A stretch of DNA of 45,267 nt from Anaeroplasmataceae bacterium (GCA_016294165.1 JAEDCM010000011.1:1-45267); one strand, 5' to 3'. Counted from the first letter of the stretch, positions 7,018 through 17,052 are shown. Translations and numbers: made by a program. The notes: generated by a model not told the origin, from the letters alone.

Positions 7018-8295
7018 TTATTTAATTATATCTGTTCCCATATATTTTTGTAATGCTTTAGGAATTGAAATTGTACCATCGCTGTTTTGATAGTTTTCCA
7101 TAACCGCAATAACTGTTCTACCAACGGCTAATCCTGAACCATTTAATGTATGAACATATTCAGCTTTAGAATCCTTTGATCTCTTAAATCTAATGTTTGC
7201 GCGACGCCCTTGATAATCCTCTGCATTAGAAATTGAACCAATTTCTCTATAAGTATTTTGACTTGGAACCCATACTTCAATGTCATATGTTTTAGCCATT
7301 CCAAATCCCATATCACCAGTAGATAAGCATACAACACGATAAGGAATTTCTAATAATTGTAATACTCTTTCAGAGTTTGCAAGCATGCTTTCTAATTCAT
7401 TATATGAATCCTCAGGTTTAGTGAATTTAATTAACTCAACCTTATTGAATTGATGTTGTCTTAAAATACCTTTTGTGTCACGTCCTGCGCTACCTGCCTC
7501 ACTTCTAAAAGCTGTTGTATATGAACAAAATTTTAAAGGTAATTTATCTCCGTCTAAAATCTCATTACGATACATATTGATTGTTGGAACCTCAGCTGTA
7601 GGATTTAAATACCATTTGTCCTCACCCGCAACTACCTTATAAGCATCCTCCATAAATTTAGGGAATTGTCCTGTTCCATACATTGAATCCTCATTAACAA
7701 TATAAGGTGGCATACATTCTGTATATCCATGCTCATTCGAATGTAAATCCATCATAAATTGAATTAATGATCTTTCTAATCGTGCCCCTAAACCCTTATA
7801 AATTACAAAACGTGAACCTGTAATTTTTGTGGCTCTTTCAAAATCAAGAATTCCTAATGCTTCACCTAAATCAGCATGATCCTTAATAGGAAAATCAAAA
7901 ACACGTGGTGTCCCAACCTTTTTAATCTCCACATTTGCTTCCTCATCTTTACCAATTGGAATATCACGATTAGGTAGATTAGGTGTAATTAATAACATTT
8001 GTTTGATTTTTTCATCTAAAACAGCTAATTTTTGATCATATTCTTTAATTTCTTCACCGATATTTCCAACTTGCGCTAAGATTTCACTTGCATCCTTTTT
8101 TTCTCTTTTGTATTGACCGACTAATTTAGAAATTTCATTTCTTTTTGCCTTTAAAGCTTCAACCTCTTTAATAATATTACGTCTTTCCTCATCAAAAACT
8201 AAAATATCACGAAGATAAGAATAATCACCATTTCTCGTATTTAATCTTTCAATAACCTCTTCTAAATTTTCTCTAATGTACTTAATATCTAACAT
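7018..8295 (-). CDS. serS: seryl-tRNA synthetase
   Basis: SerS charges tRNA-Ser with serine. The 425-residue protein has the N-terminal long coiled-coil arm (about residues 30-100, rich in Glu/Lys/Arg) that grips the tRNA. The class II core follows: NPTAEVP, motif 2 with FRSEAGSAGRDTKG and RQHQFNKVEL, and motif 3 with GSGLAVGRT. The length is normal. AAAGGAGTG lies before the ATG. A T-box leader with a Ser specifier precedes the gene, so expression should rise when uncharged tRNA-Ser accumulates. Confidence 0.97.
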   Translation of the reverse strand: MLDIKYIRENLEEVIERLNTRNGDYSYLRDILVFDEERRNIIKEVEALKAKRNEISKLVGQYKREKKDASEILAQVGNIGEEIKEYDQKLAVLDEKIKQMLLITPNLPNRDIPIGKDEEANVEIKKVGTPRVFDFPIKDHADLGEALGILDFERATKITGSRFVIYKGLGARLERSLIQFMMDLHSNEHGYTECMPPYIVNEDSMYGTGQFPKFMEDAYKVVAGEDKWYLNPTAEVPTINMYRNEILDGDKLPLKFCSYTTAFRSEAGSAGRDTKGILRQHQFNKVELIKFTKPEDSYNELESMLANSERVLQLLEIPYRVVCLSTGDMGFGMAKTYDIEVWVPSQNTYREIGSISNAEDYQGRRANIRFKRSKDSKAEYVHTLNGSGLAVGRTVIAVMENYQNSDGTISIPKALQKYMGTDIIK

Positions 8296-8320
8296 ATTTT
8301 CACTCCTTTAAATATAAAAA

Positions 8321-8525
8321 GTCCTTAGAATAATTATCTAAGGACGTATAATACGCGGTGCCACCTTAGTTCTAGAATAAATCTAGCCCTTTTTTCTTTA
8401 ACGCAGAAATACGGATGCTTTTTCATCACTAAAAAGTAGATTCTTATTAACAATATACTAATTTCCACCATCCATTAGCTCTCTATGAATATTAATTAAT
8501 AATACTATTCTTTTATTTTCGCTTT
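8321..8525 (-). promoter_or_regulatory. T-box riboswitch leader of serS (Ser specifier UCU)
   Basis: On the minus strand the conserved T-box core AAGGTGGCACCGCG is present (complement of about 8353-8366). It is followed by a terminator hairpin, GTCCTTAGA pairing with TCTAAGGAC (8321-8345), and a T-run. Upstream, AGAGAG and GGTGG elements of Stem I are visible. The specifier codon is read as TCT (complement of 8438-8440), preceded by GAA as usual, which codes for Ser and matches the regulated gene. Uncharged tRNA-Ser binding would stabilise the antiterminator formed with the GGUGGCACC region. Confidence 0.93.
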
Positions 8526-8530
8526 CCTTT

Positions 8531-8560
8531 ATTATATTACATTTTAAGATATAAATACAA
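8531..8560 (-). promoter_or_regulatory. promoter of the serS T-box transcript
   Basis: On the minus strand TTGTAT (complement of 8555-8560), an 18-base spacer and a perfect TATAAT (complement of 8531-8536), just before the start of the T-box leader. Confidence 0.65.
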
Positions 8561-8580
8561 GGATTTTTTTAATAAAGATA

Positions 8581-8611
8581 AGACGTATCTATTTTATTAA
8601 TAAATACGTCT
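8581..8611 (-). terminator. probable terminator after gyrA
   Basis: AGACGTAT (8581-8588) and ATACGTCT (8604-8611) form an 8-base stem just after the gyrA stop codon. The minus-strand tail is only moderately T-rich, so efficiency is uncertain. Confidence 0.5.
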
Positions 8612-8617
8612 ATATTT

Positions 8618-11110
8618 TTACTCTATGTTCTCTGTAACTACAGAAGCGTCTTCCTCATCAAAAGGAGAAGATTCAATTAAAGTAACGGTACTTACTAATT
8701 GATCATTGTGTAATTTAATTAATCGTACACCTTGAGTTGCACGACCAACTGTTGGAATTTGATTAGAAGACATTCTAATAACAATTCCTTTATTTGTTGT
8801 GATGATTAAATCTTCATCATTCTTAATAGTCTTTAAGGTATTTAAAGAACCATTCTTATCAGTGATATTTAATGTTTTAACACCCTTACCACCACGAGTT
8901 TGATCACGATAATCAGAAGCTAAACTGCGTTTTCCATATCCATAATCAGTAACAACTAATATTTCTTGTTCATTATGATCAATAATTGACATACCAACAA
9001 GCTTTTCATTATCGCCAATACTCATACCACGTACTCCACTAGCACTACGTCCAACAATAGTAACATCTGTTTCTTTGAACTTAATTGCTTTACCATTTGA
9101 AGCTCCAAGGATAATTATTTTTTCACCATTTGTCTTTTCAACAGATAATAATTCATCATCCTCTTTTAATGAAATAGCGATAATTCCTGAGCTACGAATA
9201 TTCTTAAAATCCGTAACACGTGTACGCTTAACAATACCCTTCTTAGTTGCGAAGAATAAATATGAATTCTCATCATCAAAATCCTTAATAGAAGATACCG
9301 CTGCTAAGCATTCACCTTCTTCAAAATCAATAATATTTACAATTGGTATTCCCTTAGAAGTTTTTGATCCTACTGGAATCTTATATCCTTTAATTTTATA
9401 TACTCTTCCCTTATTTGTGAAGAATAATAAATAATCATGAGTAGAAGATAAAATTGAATGCATTACAAAGTCATCTTCGTTAGTCTTAATTCCAGAATGT
9501 CCTGTACCACCGCGGTTTTGCGTCTTATATGAATCAACTGTCATACGTTTAGCATAACCGTTATTTGTAATTGTAATTACAACGTCCTCCTCAGGAATTA
9601 AAGTTTCATCATCAATATCAATATCCGTAGAGAAATCCATTTCAGTTTGTCTTCCTCCACTATATTTTTCTTTAACCTCATTTAATTCATTTCTAATTAT
9701 TTCATGCTTTCTTTCTTCACTTGCTAGAATATCACGATAATCAGCAATTGCTCTTTCTAATTCATCGCGCTCTTGTTCAGTTTTTTCTCTATTTAATCCA
9801 CTTAAACGTTTTAATTGCATATCCAAGATAGCTTGAGCTTGACGATCAGATAAATCAAATCTTTCGATTAATTTTTCTTTTTCAGTACCATCAATAGTAT
9901 TTCTAATAATATTAATGATTTCATCAATATTATCTAAGGCAATAATATAACCTCTTACGATATGTAATCTTTCTAAAGCTTTATCTAAATCAAATTGAAT
10001 GCGTCTAGTTAAAACATCAAATTGATGTTTCAAGTATTCAACTAAAACATCCTTTAAAGAAAGCTTTTTAGGCTCTCCATTTACTAAAGCAATCATATTG
10101 ATTCCATAACCAACTTGTAATTGAGTATATTTATATAAATTGTTAAGCATTACATGAGGATTTACATCACGACGTAATTCAATTACAATACGCATACCCT
10201 TCAAACTTGATTCATCTCTTAAATCAGTAATTCCTTCAACAATTTTTTCTTTAGCAATTTCTGCAATTCTTTCAATTAATTTAGCTTTATTAACTTGATA
10301 AGGGATAGCTGTTACAATGATTGAATTCTTTCCATGTTGACCTTCATGAATTTCAACATTTGATCTAATAACAATTTGTCCATTACCAGTAGTATAAGCA
10401 TTAACTAAACCAGCATATCCTAAAATTTTTCCACCTGTTGGAAAGTCAGGACCTTTAATATATTGCATCAATCCTAAAACATCGATATCTGGATTATCCA
10501 TCACAGCAATAGCACCATCAATAATCTCTCCTAAATTGTGGGGAGGAATATTTGTGGCCATACCAACCGCAATACCCGTAGCACCATTAACTAATAAATT
10601 TGGAAATTTTGCTGGAAGAACAGCTGGTTCTGATTCAGTCGCATCGTAGTTATCCATAAAATCTACAGTATTTTTATCAATATCTTTTAAAAGTTCTAAT
10701 GAAATTTTACTCATACGAGCTTCTGTATAACGCATAGCAGCTGCCCCATCACCATCAATTGATCCAAAATTTCCATGACCATCAACTAATGGGTAACGAT
10801 AACTAAAATCTTGAGCCATACGGACCATTGCTTCATAAATAGAAGAGTCACCATGAGGATGGTATTTTCCCATTACCTCTCCAACAATACGAGCTGATTT
10901 TTTATGAGGACTATTAGGATAAACATGTAATTCGTTCATCCCCCATAGAATACGTCTATGAACTGGCTTTAAACCATCTCTAACATCTGGTAATGCACGA
11001 GCTACGATAACACTCATTGCATAACTTAAAAAGGAATTTCGCATTTCAGATGAAAGGTCAATATCTTTAATTTTTCCATGATTATATTCTAATACTTCAT
11101 TATCATCCAT
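8618..11110 (-). CDS. gyrA: DNA gyrase subunit A
   Basis: GyrA is the DNA-cutting and -rejoining subunit of gyrase, which introduces negative supercoils. The 830-residue protein has the N-terminal breakage-reunion domain with catalytic Tyr128 in AAMRYTEARMS. The quinolone-determining region GKYHPHGDSSIYEAMVRM has Ser89 and Glu93, the residues of the susceptible form. The C-terminal six-bladed DNA-wrapping domain includes the GyrA box as QTRGGKGVK, identifying this as gyrase rather than topoisomerase IV. An acidic tail closes the protein. TAGGAGG lies before the ATG, and the gene begins 13 bases after gyrB, so the two are co-transcribed. Confidence 0.98.
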   Translation of the reverse strand: MDDNEVLEYNHGKIKDIDLSSEMRNSFLSYAMSVIVARALPDVRDGLKPVHRRILWGMNELHVYPNSPHKKSARIVGEVMGKYHPHGDSSIYEAMVRMAQDFSYRYPLVDGHGNFGSIDGDGAAAMRYTEARMSKISLELLKDIDKNTVDFMDNYDATESEPAVLPAKFPNLLVNGATGIAVGMATNIPPHNLGEIIDGAIAVMDNPDIDVLGLMQYIKGPDFPTGGKILGYAGLVNAYTTGNGQIVIRSNVEIHEGQHGKNSIIVTAIPYQVNKAKLIERIAEIAKEKIVEGITDLRDESSLKGMRIVIELRRDVNPHVMLNNLYKYTQLQVGYGINMIALVNGEPKKLSLKDVLVEYLKHQFDVLTRRIQFDLDKALERLHIVRGYIIALDNIDEIINIIRNTIDGTEKEKLIERFDLSDRQAQAILDMQLKRLSGLNREKTEQERDELERAIADYRDILASEERKHEIIRNELNEVKEKYSGGRQTEMDFSTDIDIDDETLIPEEDVVITITNNGYAKRMTVDSYKTQNRGGTGHSGIKTNEDDFVMHSILSSTHDYLLFFTNKGRVYKIKGYKIPVGSKTSKGIPIVNIIDFEEGECLAAVSSIKDFDDENSYLFFATKKGIVKRTRVTDFKNIRSSGIIAISLKEDDELLSVEKTNGEKIIILGASNGKAIKFKETDVTIVGRSASGVRGMSIGDNEKLVGMSIIDHNEQEILVVTDYGYGKRSLASDYRDQTRGGKGVKTLNITDKNGSLNTLKTIKNDEDLIITTNKGIVIRMSSNQIPTVGRATQGVRLIKLHNDQLVSTVTLIESSPFDEEDASVVTENIE

Positions 11111-11123
11111 TTTTTAATTCCTC

Positions 11124-13022
11124 CTATACATCTAAATTATTTACATATTGTGCATTTGCTTGAATAAAGTCACGACGAGGTTCAACTTCATCTCCCATTA
11201 ATGTTGAGAAAACCTGATCAGCTTCAATTGCATCATTTAATGTTACTTTTAATAATGTTCTCTTTTCAGGATCCATTGTTGTATCCCATAATTGTGGTGG
11301 GTCCATCTCTCCAAGACCTTTGTATCTTTGAATATCAGCACGACCACTAAATGTTTTCTTTAATGCTTCTAATTCCTCATCAGAATAAGCATATTCAGAA
11401 CGTTTACCTTGAGAAATTTTATATAAAGGTGGACAAGCAGAATAAATATATCCAGCTTCAATCAATCCACGCATATATCTAAAGAAGAATGTTAATAATA
11501 ATGTTCTAATGTGAGCACCATCAACATCGGCATCGGTCATAATTACAACCTTATGGTATCGAGCATTTTCAATGTTAAAATCTTCACCAATACCTGTACC
11601 CATAGCTTGAATCATTGATAAAATTTCATTATTACTTAAAGCTCTATCTAAGCGAGCTTTTTCTACATTTAAAACCTTACCACGTAATGGTAGAATAGCC
11701 TGATATTCGCTATTTCTTCCCATTTTCGCTGAACCACCGGCTGAATCTCCCTCGACTAAATATAGTTCAGATTTAACTGGATCCTTTGAACGACAATCAG
11801 CTAATTTAGATGCAAAACCTAATTGATCAAGTGGTGATTTACGGCGCGCAACCTCACGAGCCTTTTTAGCCGCAATACGTGCACGAGATGCCATCATTGC
11901 TTTTTCAATAATGATTCTAGCACTTGAAGGATTTTCTAATAAATAACGATCTAATCCATCGCTTAAAATTTTTGAAACGATTGCTCTTACTTCAGTATTT
12001 CCTAATTTAGTTTTTGTTTGACCTTCAAATTGAGGATCCGGATGCTTAACAGAAATGATAGCAGTTAAACCTTCACGAGTATCATCACCAGTGAATGATT
12101 CATCCTTTTTAAATAGATTATTCTTATTTCCATAGGCATTTAAAATTCTTGTTAGAGTTGCTCTAAATCCTTCCTCATGAGTTCCCCCTTCATGAGTTGG
12201 AATATTATTTGTAAATGAATATAGATTTGTTGTGTATGAATCAGTATATTGCATTGCAATTTCAACATTAATATCATCAATTGTTCCTTCACAATATATA
12301 ATACTATCATGAAGGCGGACTTTGTTTGTATTAATGTAATCAACATATTCACTAATACCACCTTCATATTGATATTCAAAATGCACCGGTTCTTCACCAC
12401 GATTATCAGTTATTGAAATCAATATTCCTCTATTTAAGAAGGCTAATTGTTGAATACGTGATCTTAATGTTTCAAAATCATATTCTTGAGTTTCTTGAAA
12501 TATTTCCTTATCCGCAAGGAAAATAATTTCTGTTCCTGTTTTATCAGTATCTCCATCACAAACAATATCATATTGTGGAACTCCACGTTTATATTCTTGA
12601 TGATATAATTTACCATTCTTATGAACGATAGCTTTTAAATAAATAGATAGAGCATTGACAACAGAAGAACCTACACCATGTAAACCTCCTGAAACTTTAT
12701 AAGATGATCCATCAAATTTTCCTCCAGCATGTAGTACTGTAAGAATTGTTTCAAGTGCTGATTTACCTGTTTTAGGATGAATATCAACAGGTATACCACG
12801 TCCATTATCAGTAACTCTAATATAATTATCCTTTTCAATAAATAATTCTATTTTATCTGCATATCCAGCTAATGCCTCATCAATAGAGTTATCAACAATT
12901 TCCCATACAAGATGATGAAGTCCTCTTGGTCCAGTTGAACCAATATACATACCAGGACGTTTTCTAACAGCTTCTAAGCCTTCAAGCACTTGTATATTGG
13001 TTGCGTCATAATGATTTTCCAT
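11124..13022 (-). CDS. gyrB: DNA gyrase subunit B
   Basis: GyrB is the ATPase subunit of gyrase. The 632-residue protein contains the GHKL ATP-binding site (EIVDNSIDEALAGYAD, VTDNGRGIPVD, GLHGVGSSVVNALS), the transducer region, and the Toprim metal-binding motifs EGDSAGGSAKMGRN and MTDADVDGAHIRTLLL. It ends in the GyrB C-terminal segment RYKGLGEMDPPQLWDTTMDP. The length fits Gram-positive GyrB. It overlaps the end of recF by 17 bases and precedes gyrA, the classic dnaA-dnaN-yaaA-recF-gyrB-gyrA order. Confidence 0.98.
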   Translation of the reverse strand: MENHYDATNIQVLEGLEAVRKRPGMYIGSTGPRGLHHLVWEIVDNSIDEALAGYADKIELFIEKDNYIRVTDNGRGIPVDIHPKTGKSALETILTVLHAGGKFDGSSYKVSGGLHGVGSSVVNALSIYLKAIVHKNGKLYHQEYKRGVPQYDIVCDGDTDKTGTEIIFLADKEIFQETQEYDFETLRSRIQQLAFLNRGILISITDNRGEEPVHFEYQYEGGISEYVDYINTNKVRLHDSIIYCEGTIDDINVEIAMQYTDSYTTNLYSFTNNIPTHEGGTHEEGFRATLTRILNAYGNKNNLFKKDESFTGDDTREGLTAIISVKHPDPQFEGQTKTKLGNTEVRAIVSKILSDGLDRYLLENPSSARIIIEKAMMASRARIAAKKAREVARRKSPLDQLGFASKLADCRSKDPVKSELYLVEGDSAGGSAKMGRNSEYQAILPLRGKVLNVEKARLDRALSNNEILSMIQAMGTGIGEDFNIENARYHKVVIMTDADVDGAHIRTLLLTFFFRYMRGLIEAGYIYSACPPLYKISQGKRSEYAYSDEELEALKKTFSGRADIQRYKGLGEMDPPQLWDTTMDPEKRTLLKVTLNDAIEADQVFSTLMGDEVEPRRDFIQANAQYVNNLDV

Positions 13023-14064
13023 TTATATCATACTCCTTTATAGATTTATTATTTAGATAAAAAATTTGAGCTTTATCTAATATTTCCTTTTTTATATTTT
13101 CTACACCAGTTGATGTAATAAAAACTTGGTAGTCACCTACAATCTCAAATAACCTATTTTGACGATTAATATCTAATTCACTTAGTACATCATCAAGAAG
13201 AATTATCGGAGAATCATTGGTAATTTTTTTTATATAATTTGCAATTGATAATTTAATAGATAACACTAAACTTCTAATTTGTCCTTGTGATGAAAATGCT
13301 ACATCTGAGCCGTTTATCATAAATTTTATATCATCTCTATGTGGACCATAATTAGTGTTTTTAGTTAAAATATCGTATTCCTTTTTCTTTTCAAATAATT
13401 CATCAATATTACTTAATTTAACAGATGGATTATAAATAATTTCTAATTTATCATCACTTATAGAAATTAAATTTCTATTAATTTCTTGAATAAATTTATC
13501 CCTTATATTGATGATTTTTTTTGCTTCTATTATTAATTTTTTACTAATAATATTTAAGAAAATTAAATCATCATTTGGCGATATTTTCTTTAATAATTCC
13601 TGTCTTTCTTTTAATATTTTTTTATAATTTGAAAGACTTAATAGATACTCTTTATTTAATTTAGAAATCTCAATATCAAGAAATCTTCGTCTAATTAATG
13701 GAGATCCATTTATTAAATTAAGATCAATTGGTGAAAACATTACAACCTTTAAATTACCGATAAATTCACTTAACTTTTTTTGTTCCCTATTATCAATAAA
13801 GGATTTTTTTTGATTTTTATTAAATACTAATTGATAATTCTTTTTTTCAATTCCAATAATTTTAGAATAAGTTGATTCATTATTAATAATTTCTTCCTCA
13901 TTATTTGTTTTATGAGATTTTGTAACACCTAATAAATAAATTGATTCTAAAATTGTTGTTTTACCTGTTGCATTATTTCCAATAAATACAGTGATATTTT
14001 TATTAAAACTTATATCTAATGATTTAAATAATCGAACATTTCTAAGTGATAATTTTTTAAGCAT
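13006..14064 (-). CDS. recF: DNA repair and replication protein RecF
   Basis: RecF is an SMC-like ATPase that helps load RecA at gapped DNA. The 352-residue protein has Walker A GNNATGKTT (29-37), the FSSQGQIRSLVLSIKL signature and Walker B IILLDDVLSELD. The middle is a Lys-rich helical arm. It overlaps yaaA by 8 bases and gyrB by 17 bases, indicating tight translational coupling. The length is close to other Firmicute RecF proteins. Confidence 0.96.
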   Translation of the reverse strand: MLKKLSLRNVRLFKSLDISFNKNITVFIGNNATGKTTILESIYLLGVTKSHKTNNEEEIINNESTYSKIIGIEKKNYQLVFNKNQKKSFIDNREQKKLSEFIGNLKVVMFSPIDLNLINGSPLIRRRFLDIEISKLNKEYLLSLSNYKKILKERQELLKKISPNDDLIFLNIISKKLIIEAKKIINIRDKFIQEINRNLISISDDKLEIIYNPSVKLSNIDELFEKKKEYDILTKNTNYGPHRDDIKFMINGSDVAFSSQGQIRSLVLSIKLSIANYIKKITNDSPIILLDDVLSELDINRQNRLFEIVGDYQVFITSTGVENIKKEILDKAQIFYLNNKSIKEYDINGKSL

Positions 14065-14266
14065 AAATTAAATATTTTACATTATTAATTATTATCTTAT
14101 CATTAGGATATAATTTTCTACCACGTCTATTTTCTAATTCATCATTAACAAAACAATCATTTTCTAATAAAAAATATTTAGCTTCACCACCAGAAGATAT
14201 AATATTTATCATTTTTAAAAACTGACCTAATGTGATATATTCTGTATTAATTTGAATTTTTTTCAT
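14057..14266 (-). CDS. yaaA: S4-domain RNA-binding protein YaaA
   Basis: This 69-residue protein carries the compact S4 RNA-binding motif: ITLGQFLKMINIISSGGEAKYFL followed by the GR-rich turn ENRRGRKLYPNDKI. It is the standard small gene between dnaN and recF in Firmicutes; its role is thought to be ribosome-related. The start is the ATG at 14266, behind AGGTGAT. An upstream in-frame GTG lies inside that ribosome site and is rejected. Confidence 0.92.
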   Translation of the reverse strand: MKKIQINTEYITLGQFLKMINIISSGGEAKYFLLENDCFVNDELENRRGRKLYPNDKIIINNVKYLIYA

Positions 14267-14282
14267 AATTATCACCTAATCC

Positions 14283-14291
14283 ATTATATCA
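14283..14291 (-). promoter_or_regulatory. extended -10 promoter of the yaaA-recF-gyrBA operon
   Basis: On the minus strand TGATATAAT, a perfect -10 with TGn extension, ends about 16 bases before the yaaA start. The -35 region is T-rich without a clear TTGACA. Because the dnaN terminator lies just upstream, the yaaA-recF-gyrB-gyrA genes probably use this promoter. Confidence 0.55.
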
Positions 14292-14309
14292 TAAAAAATT
14301 AAAAAAAGC

Positions 14310-14339
14310 ACGTTTTTTTTAATTTTTAATTTAAAACGT
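14310..14339. repeat. inverted repeat in the dnaN-yaaA gap
   Basis: ACGTTTT (14310-14316) and AAAACGT (14333-14339) can form a hairpin around an AT-only loop. It lies between the dnaN terminator and the yaaA promoter and could act as a second, weaker terminator; T- and A-runs are present on both sides. Confidence 0.45.
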
Positions 14340-14356
14340 ACTTTTATTAGTTTTTT

Positions 14357-14391
14357 ATAAAAAAAGCCTTATTTTTAATAAAACAAGGCTT
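14357..14391 (-). terminator. terminator after dnaN
   Basis: AAGCCTT (14364-14370) pairs with AAGGCTT (14385-14391). On the minus strand the stem is followed by a run of T (complement of the A-run 14359-14365). It starts only about 10 bases beyond the dnaN stop codon. Confidence 0.75.
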
Positions 14392-14402
14392 ATATTAAAT
14401 TA

Positions 14403-15530
14403 TTAATCAATTTTAACTGGTAAAATTAAATGTAATAGGTTATTATTGTTTTCATCATTAATAATAAATGGTTTTAATTCACCTGTAAAATTAATTGTAA
14501 TATTATTTGAGTTAAATGCTTTTAAAGAATCAGATAAGTATTTAGAACTAAATGCAATTTTAAATACAGGTCCAATAATATTATCAATAGGAATAATTTC
14601 CTCTAAGGCATCACCTATTTCATTATTGTTAGAAGTAATTTGAACTGTTCTATTATTAGTTATTTTTAATTGAATAATATTATAGTTTCGATCCTTTTCT
14701 TTTGGAGATAATAAACTTACACGTTCAATTACATGAATTAATTCATCTTTATTAAATTTAACAATTACTGGAAATTCCTTTGGAATAATTTTTGATGTAT
14801 CTGGATAGTTTCCTTCAAGTAAACGAGTTTGGAAGGAAATATTTTTAAAATTAATTAAAATCTTTCCATTATTAATAGAAATTTCTAAATTTTCATTATA
14901 ATCTTCAATAATTTTTAATAATTCATCTAAACTTTTACTAGGAATAACAATATTAAAATTAATGTTATTATCTAAATAAATATTTTTCTTACTTAATCTA
15001 AAAGAATCAGTCGCAACACATGTTAATAATCCATCTTCACATTTAAAATTAACACCTGTTAAAATTGGTCTTTTTTCATTAGTTGCACATGCAAAATTTA
15101 CTTCTCTAATAATTGTTTTAATTATATTAGCATCAATTTTAAAACTTTCTTTATTATTAATAAATTCAATTTCAGGATAATCATTATAATCCATTGTATT
15201 TAGTTTAAATTCAGATCTTTCAGCTTTAATTAAAATAATTTTTTGATCCATTAAAGAAATTTCTACATCTCGACTATTAATTTTTCTAATAATCTCTAAA
15301 AAATACTTACCTGGAATAATACAATTTCCTTTTTCGTTTATTGTCAAATCATTTCCATCAACTTTAACTTCAATAGAAATATCAGTATTACTAGATGTCA
15401 TGATAAGATAATTTTCATATACATCTAATTTAATACCTGTTAAGATTGGCATTGGTGTTTTTACTGGTAATCCTTTTTGAACAACATTTAAAGCATCTAA
15501 AAGAACATCACAATTAATTTTAAAATCCAT
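14403..15530 (-). CDS. dnaN: DNA polymerase III beta subunit (sliding clamp)
   Basis: DnaN is the ring-shaped clamp that tethers the replicative polymerase to DNA. The 375-residue protein shows the three repeated clamp domains. Recognisable stretches are PILTGIKLDVYENYLIMTSSNTDISIE in the first, KRPILTGVNFKCEDGLLTCVATDSFRL in the second (both cited in part), and the C-terminal hydrophobic end LLHLILPVKID. The length is typical. A strong ribosome site, AAGGAGGA, precedes the ATG. It lies behind dnaA in the same direction and ends at its own terminator. Confidence 0.96.
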   Translation of the reverse strand: MDFKINCDVLLDALNVVQKGLPVKTPMPILTGIKLDVYENYLIMTSSNTDISIEVKVDGNDLTINEKGNCIIPGKYFLEIIRKINSRDVEISLMDQKIILIKAERSEFKLNTMDYNDYPEIEFINNKESFKIDANIIKTIIREVNFACATNEKRPILTGVNFKCEDGLLTCVATDSFRLSKKNIYLDNNINFNIVIPSKSLDELLKIIEDYNENLEISINNGKILINFKNISFQTRLLEGNYPDTSKIIPKEFPVIVKFNKDELIHVIERVSLLSPKEKDRNYNIIQLKITNNRTVQITSNNNEIGDALEEIIPIDNIIGPVFKIAFSSKYLSDSLKAFNSNNITINFTGELKPFIINDENNNNLLHLILPVKID

Positions 15531-15585
15531 AAAAAATCCTCCTTAGATTAAAATAGATTATTTATTTAAATAATTATTATTTATT

Positions 15586-15649
15586 ATTATACAATGTTTA
15601 TATGTGGAAAAGTGAAAAAAATCCCTTTATAATCATATATATTATAGCA
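15586..15649 (-). promoter_or_regulatory. candidate dnaN promoters in the dnaA-dnaN gap
   Basis: Two perfect minus-strand TATAAT hexamers lie in this gap, complement of 15641-15646 (with TGC extension, so an extended -10) and complement of 15586-15591. Neither has a clear TTGACA. A degenerate DnaA-box-like TGTGGAAAA lies between them (about 15603-15611), which could allow DnaA feedback. Confidence 0.45.
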
Positions 15650-15665
15650 TTTTTATATAAATAAA

Positions 15666-17015
15666 TCACTCTTTTTCAACTTTTTTTAATATATTTTCCA
15701 CTGCCAATTTCATTTCAGTATTAATTTTTATTTCATTTTCAATTTTTTCACAAGCACTTAAAACAGTAGAATGATCTCTATTTCCAAATAATTCACCGAT
15801 TCTTTTATATGGTAAATCATACTTTTGTTTAATAATGTACATTGCAATATGACGTGGAATAATATATTTACTTTGACGTTTTGATCCAATTAAATCACTT
15901 ATTGTAATATTATAAAAATCACTAACAACACTTTGAACTTTATCGTAATTATTTTCATTTAATTTATTACTATTCTTTTTAGTAATTAATAATGGTTCAA
16001 GCGCTTCTTCAGCAGTTTGAAGGTTAATTTCAATATTATTTGCTATACAATAATATATAACTCTTTTTAAAGCCCCTTCTAATTCTCTAATATTAGTTAT
16101 AAAAGAAGAAGCAATATAATTTAAGACATCATCACTAATACTATCTTTTTTGTCAGTTTCCATTTGTAATTTTTTTCTTAAAATATTTACTCTTAAATCT
16201 AAATCAGGAATACCAATATCAATTGATAATCCAGAAGCAAATCTTGTAGTTAAACGATCCATCATTCCTTTTAAAGACATTGCAGGTCTATCACTAGTAA
16301 TAATTATTTGTTTATTTGCTTGGTATAATATATTAAATAATTTAAAAAATTCCATTTGTGTTTTTTCTTTACCAGATAAAATTTGAATATCATCAACTAA
16401 AAAAACATCAATATTACGATATTTATTATAAAATTCTTCAAAGTTTTTTGTTTTGGTAGAATTAAAATAATCGTCAGAGAATTCATCTGCTTTTACATAT
16501 AAAACTTTTTGATTAATATCTTTATCTAGTATAAAATTACCAATAGCTTGCATTAAATGGGTCTTACCTAAACCAACACCACCAAAAATATATAAAGGGT
16601 TAGCAATTACTCCTGGTTGATCTGCAACCTTTAGACTCATTGTACATGCAAAATGATTACTTTTTCCTACAACGAAGTTTTGAAAGTTATATGTTGCGTT
16701 TAAATTTCCAGGTCGATATTTAAAATCGATATCTTTTTCTATAGTATTAATAGGTTCACTTGCTAGTTCTTCTTTAGTAACAAATTTAAATTTAATATTC
16801 TCTGTGGTATATTTTGTAAGAAGATCATTTATTCTATTTATATATAGTCGATCTATTCTTGTTTTTATAAATGATAATTCAACTAAAATATAAATATAAC
16901 CATTTAAATACTTATTTACCTTTAATGGTTCAAAAAGCTCATTATATATATCTTCATCATAAAGCTCTCTTAAATCATTTAAGACACATTCCCATAGCTT
17001 TTGATATTTTTCCAT
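15666..17015 (-). CDS. dnaA: chromosomal replication initiator DnaA
   Basis: DnaA binds origin boxes and melts the duplex. Domain I lies at residues 1 to about 80 and a short linker follows. The AAA+ domain has Walker A GGVGLGKT (145-152) and Walker B DVFLVDDIQ. The C-terminal DNA-binding domain carries the signature FGNRDHSTVLSACEKI. At 449 residues it is of normal Gram-positive length. AGGTGA precedes the ATG. It is transcribed away from the adjacent origin. Confidence 0.98.
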   Translation of the reverse strand: MEKYQKLWECVLNDLRELYDEDIYNELFEPLKVNKYLNGYIYILVELSFIKTRIDRLYINRINDLLTKYTTENIKFKFVTKEELASEPINTIEKDIDFKYRPGNLNATYNFQNFVVGKSNHFACTMSLKVADQPGVIANPLYIFGGVGLGKTHLMQAIGNFILDKDINQKVLYVKADEFSDDYFNSTKTKNFEEFYNKYRNIDVFLVDDIQILSGKEKTQMEFFKLFNILYQANKQIIITSDRPAMSLKGMMDRLTTRFASGLSIDIGIPDLDLRVNILRKKLQMETDKKDSISDDVLNYIASSFITNIRELEGALKRVIYYCIANNIEINLQTAEEALEPLLITKKNSNKLNENNYDKVQSVVSDFYNITISDLIGSKRQSKYIIPRHIAMYIIKQKYDLPYKRIGELFGNRDHSTVLSACEKIENEIKINTEMKLAVENILKKVEKE

Positions 17016-17043
17016 AAAATTTCACCTACATTTCGCAATATCT

Positions 17044-17052
17044 ATAATATCA
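17044..17052 (-). promoter_or_regulatory. extended -10 promoter of dnaA
   Basis: On the minus strand TGATATTAT, a -10-like TATTAT with TGn extension, is about 28 bases before the dnaA start. DnaA boxes begin about 40 bases upstream of it, so autoregulation is plausible. Confidence 0.5.
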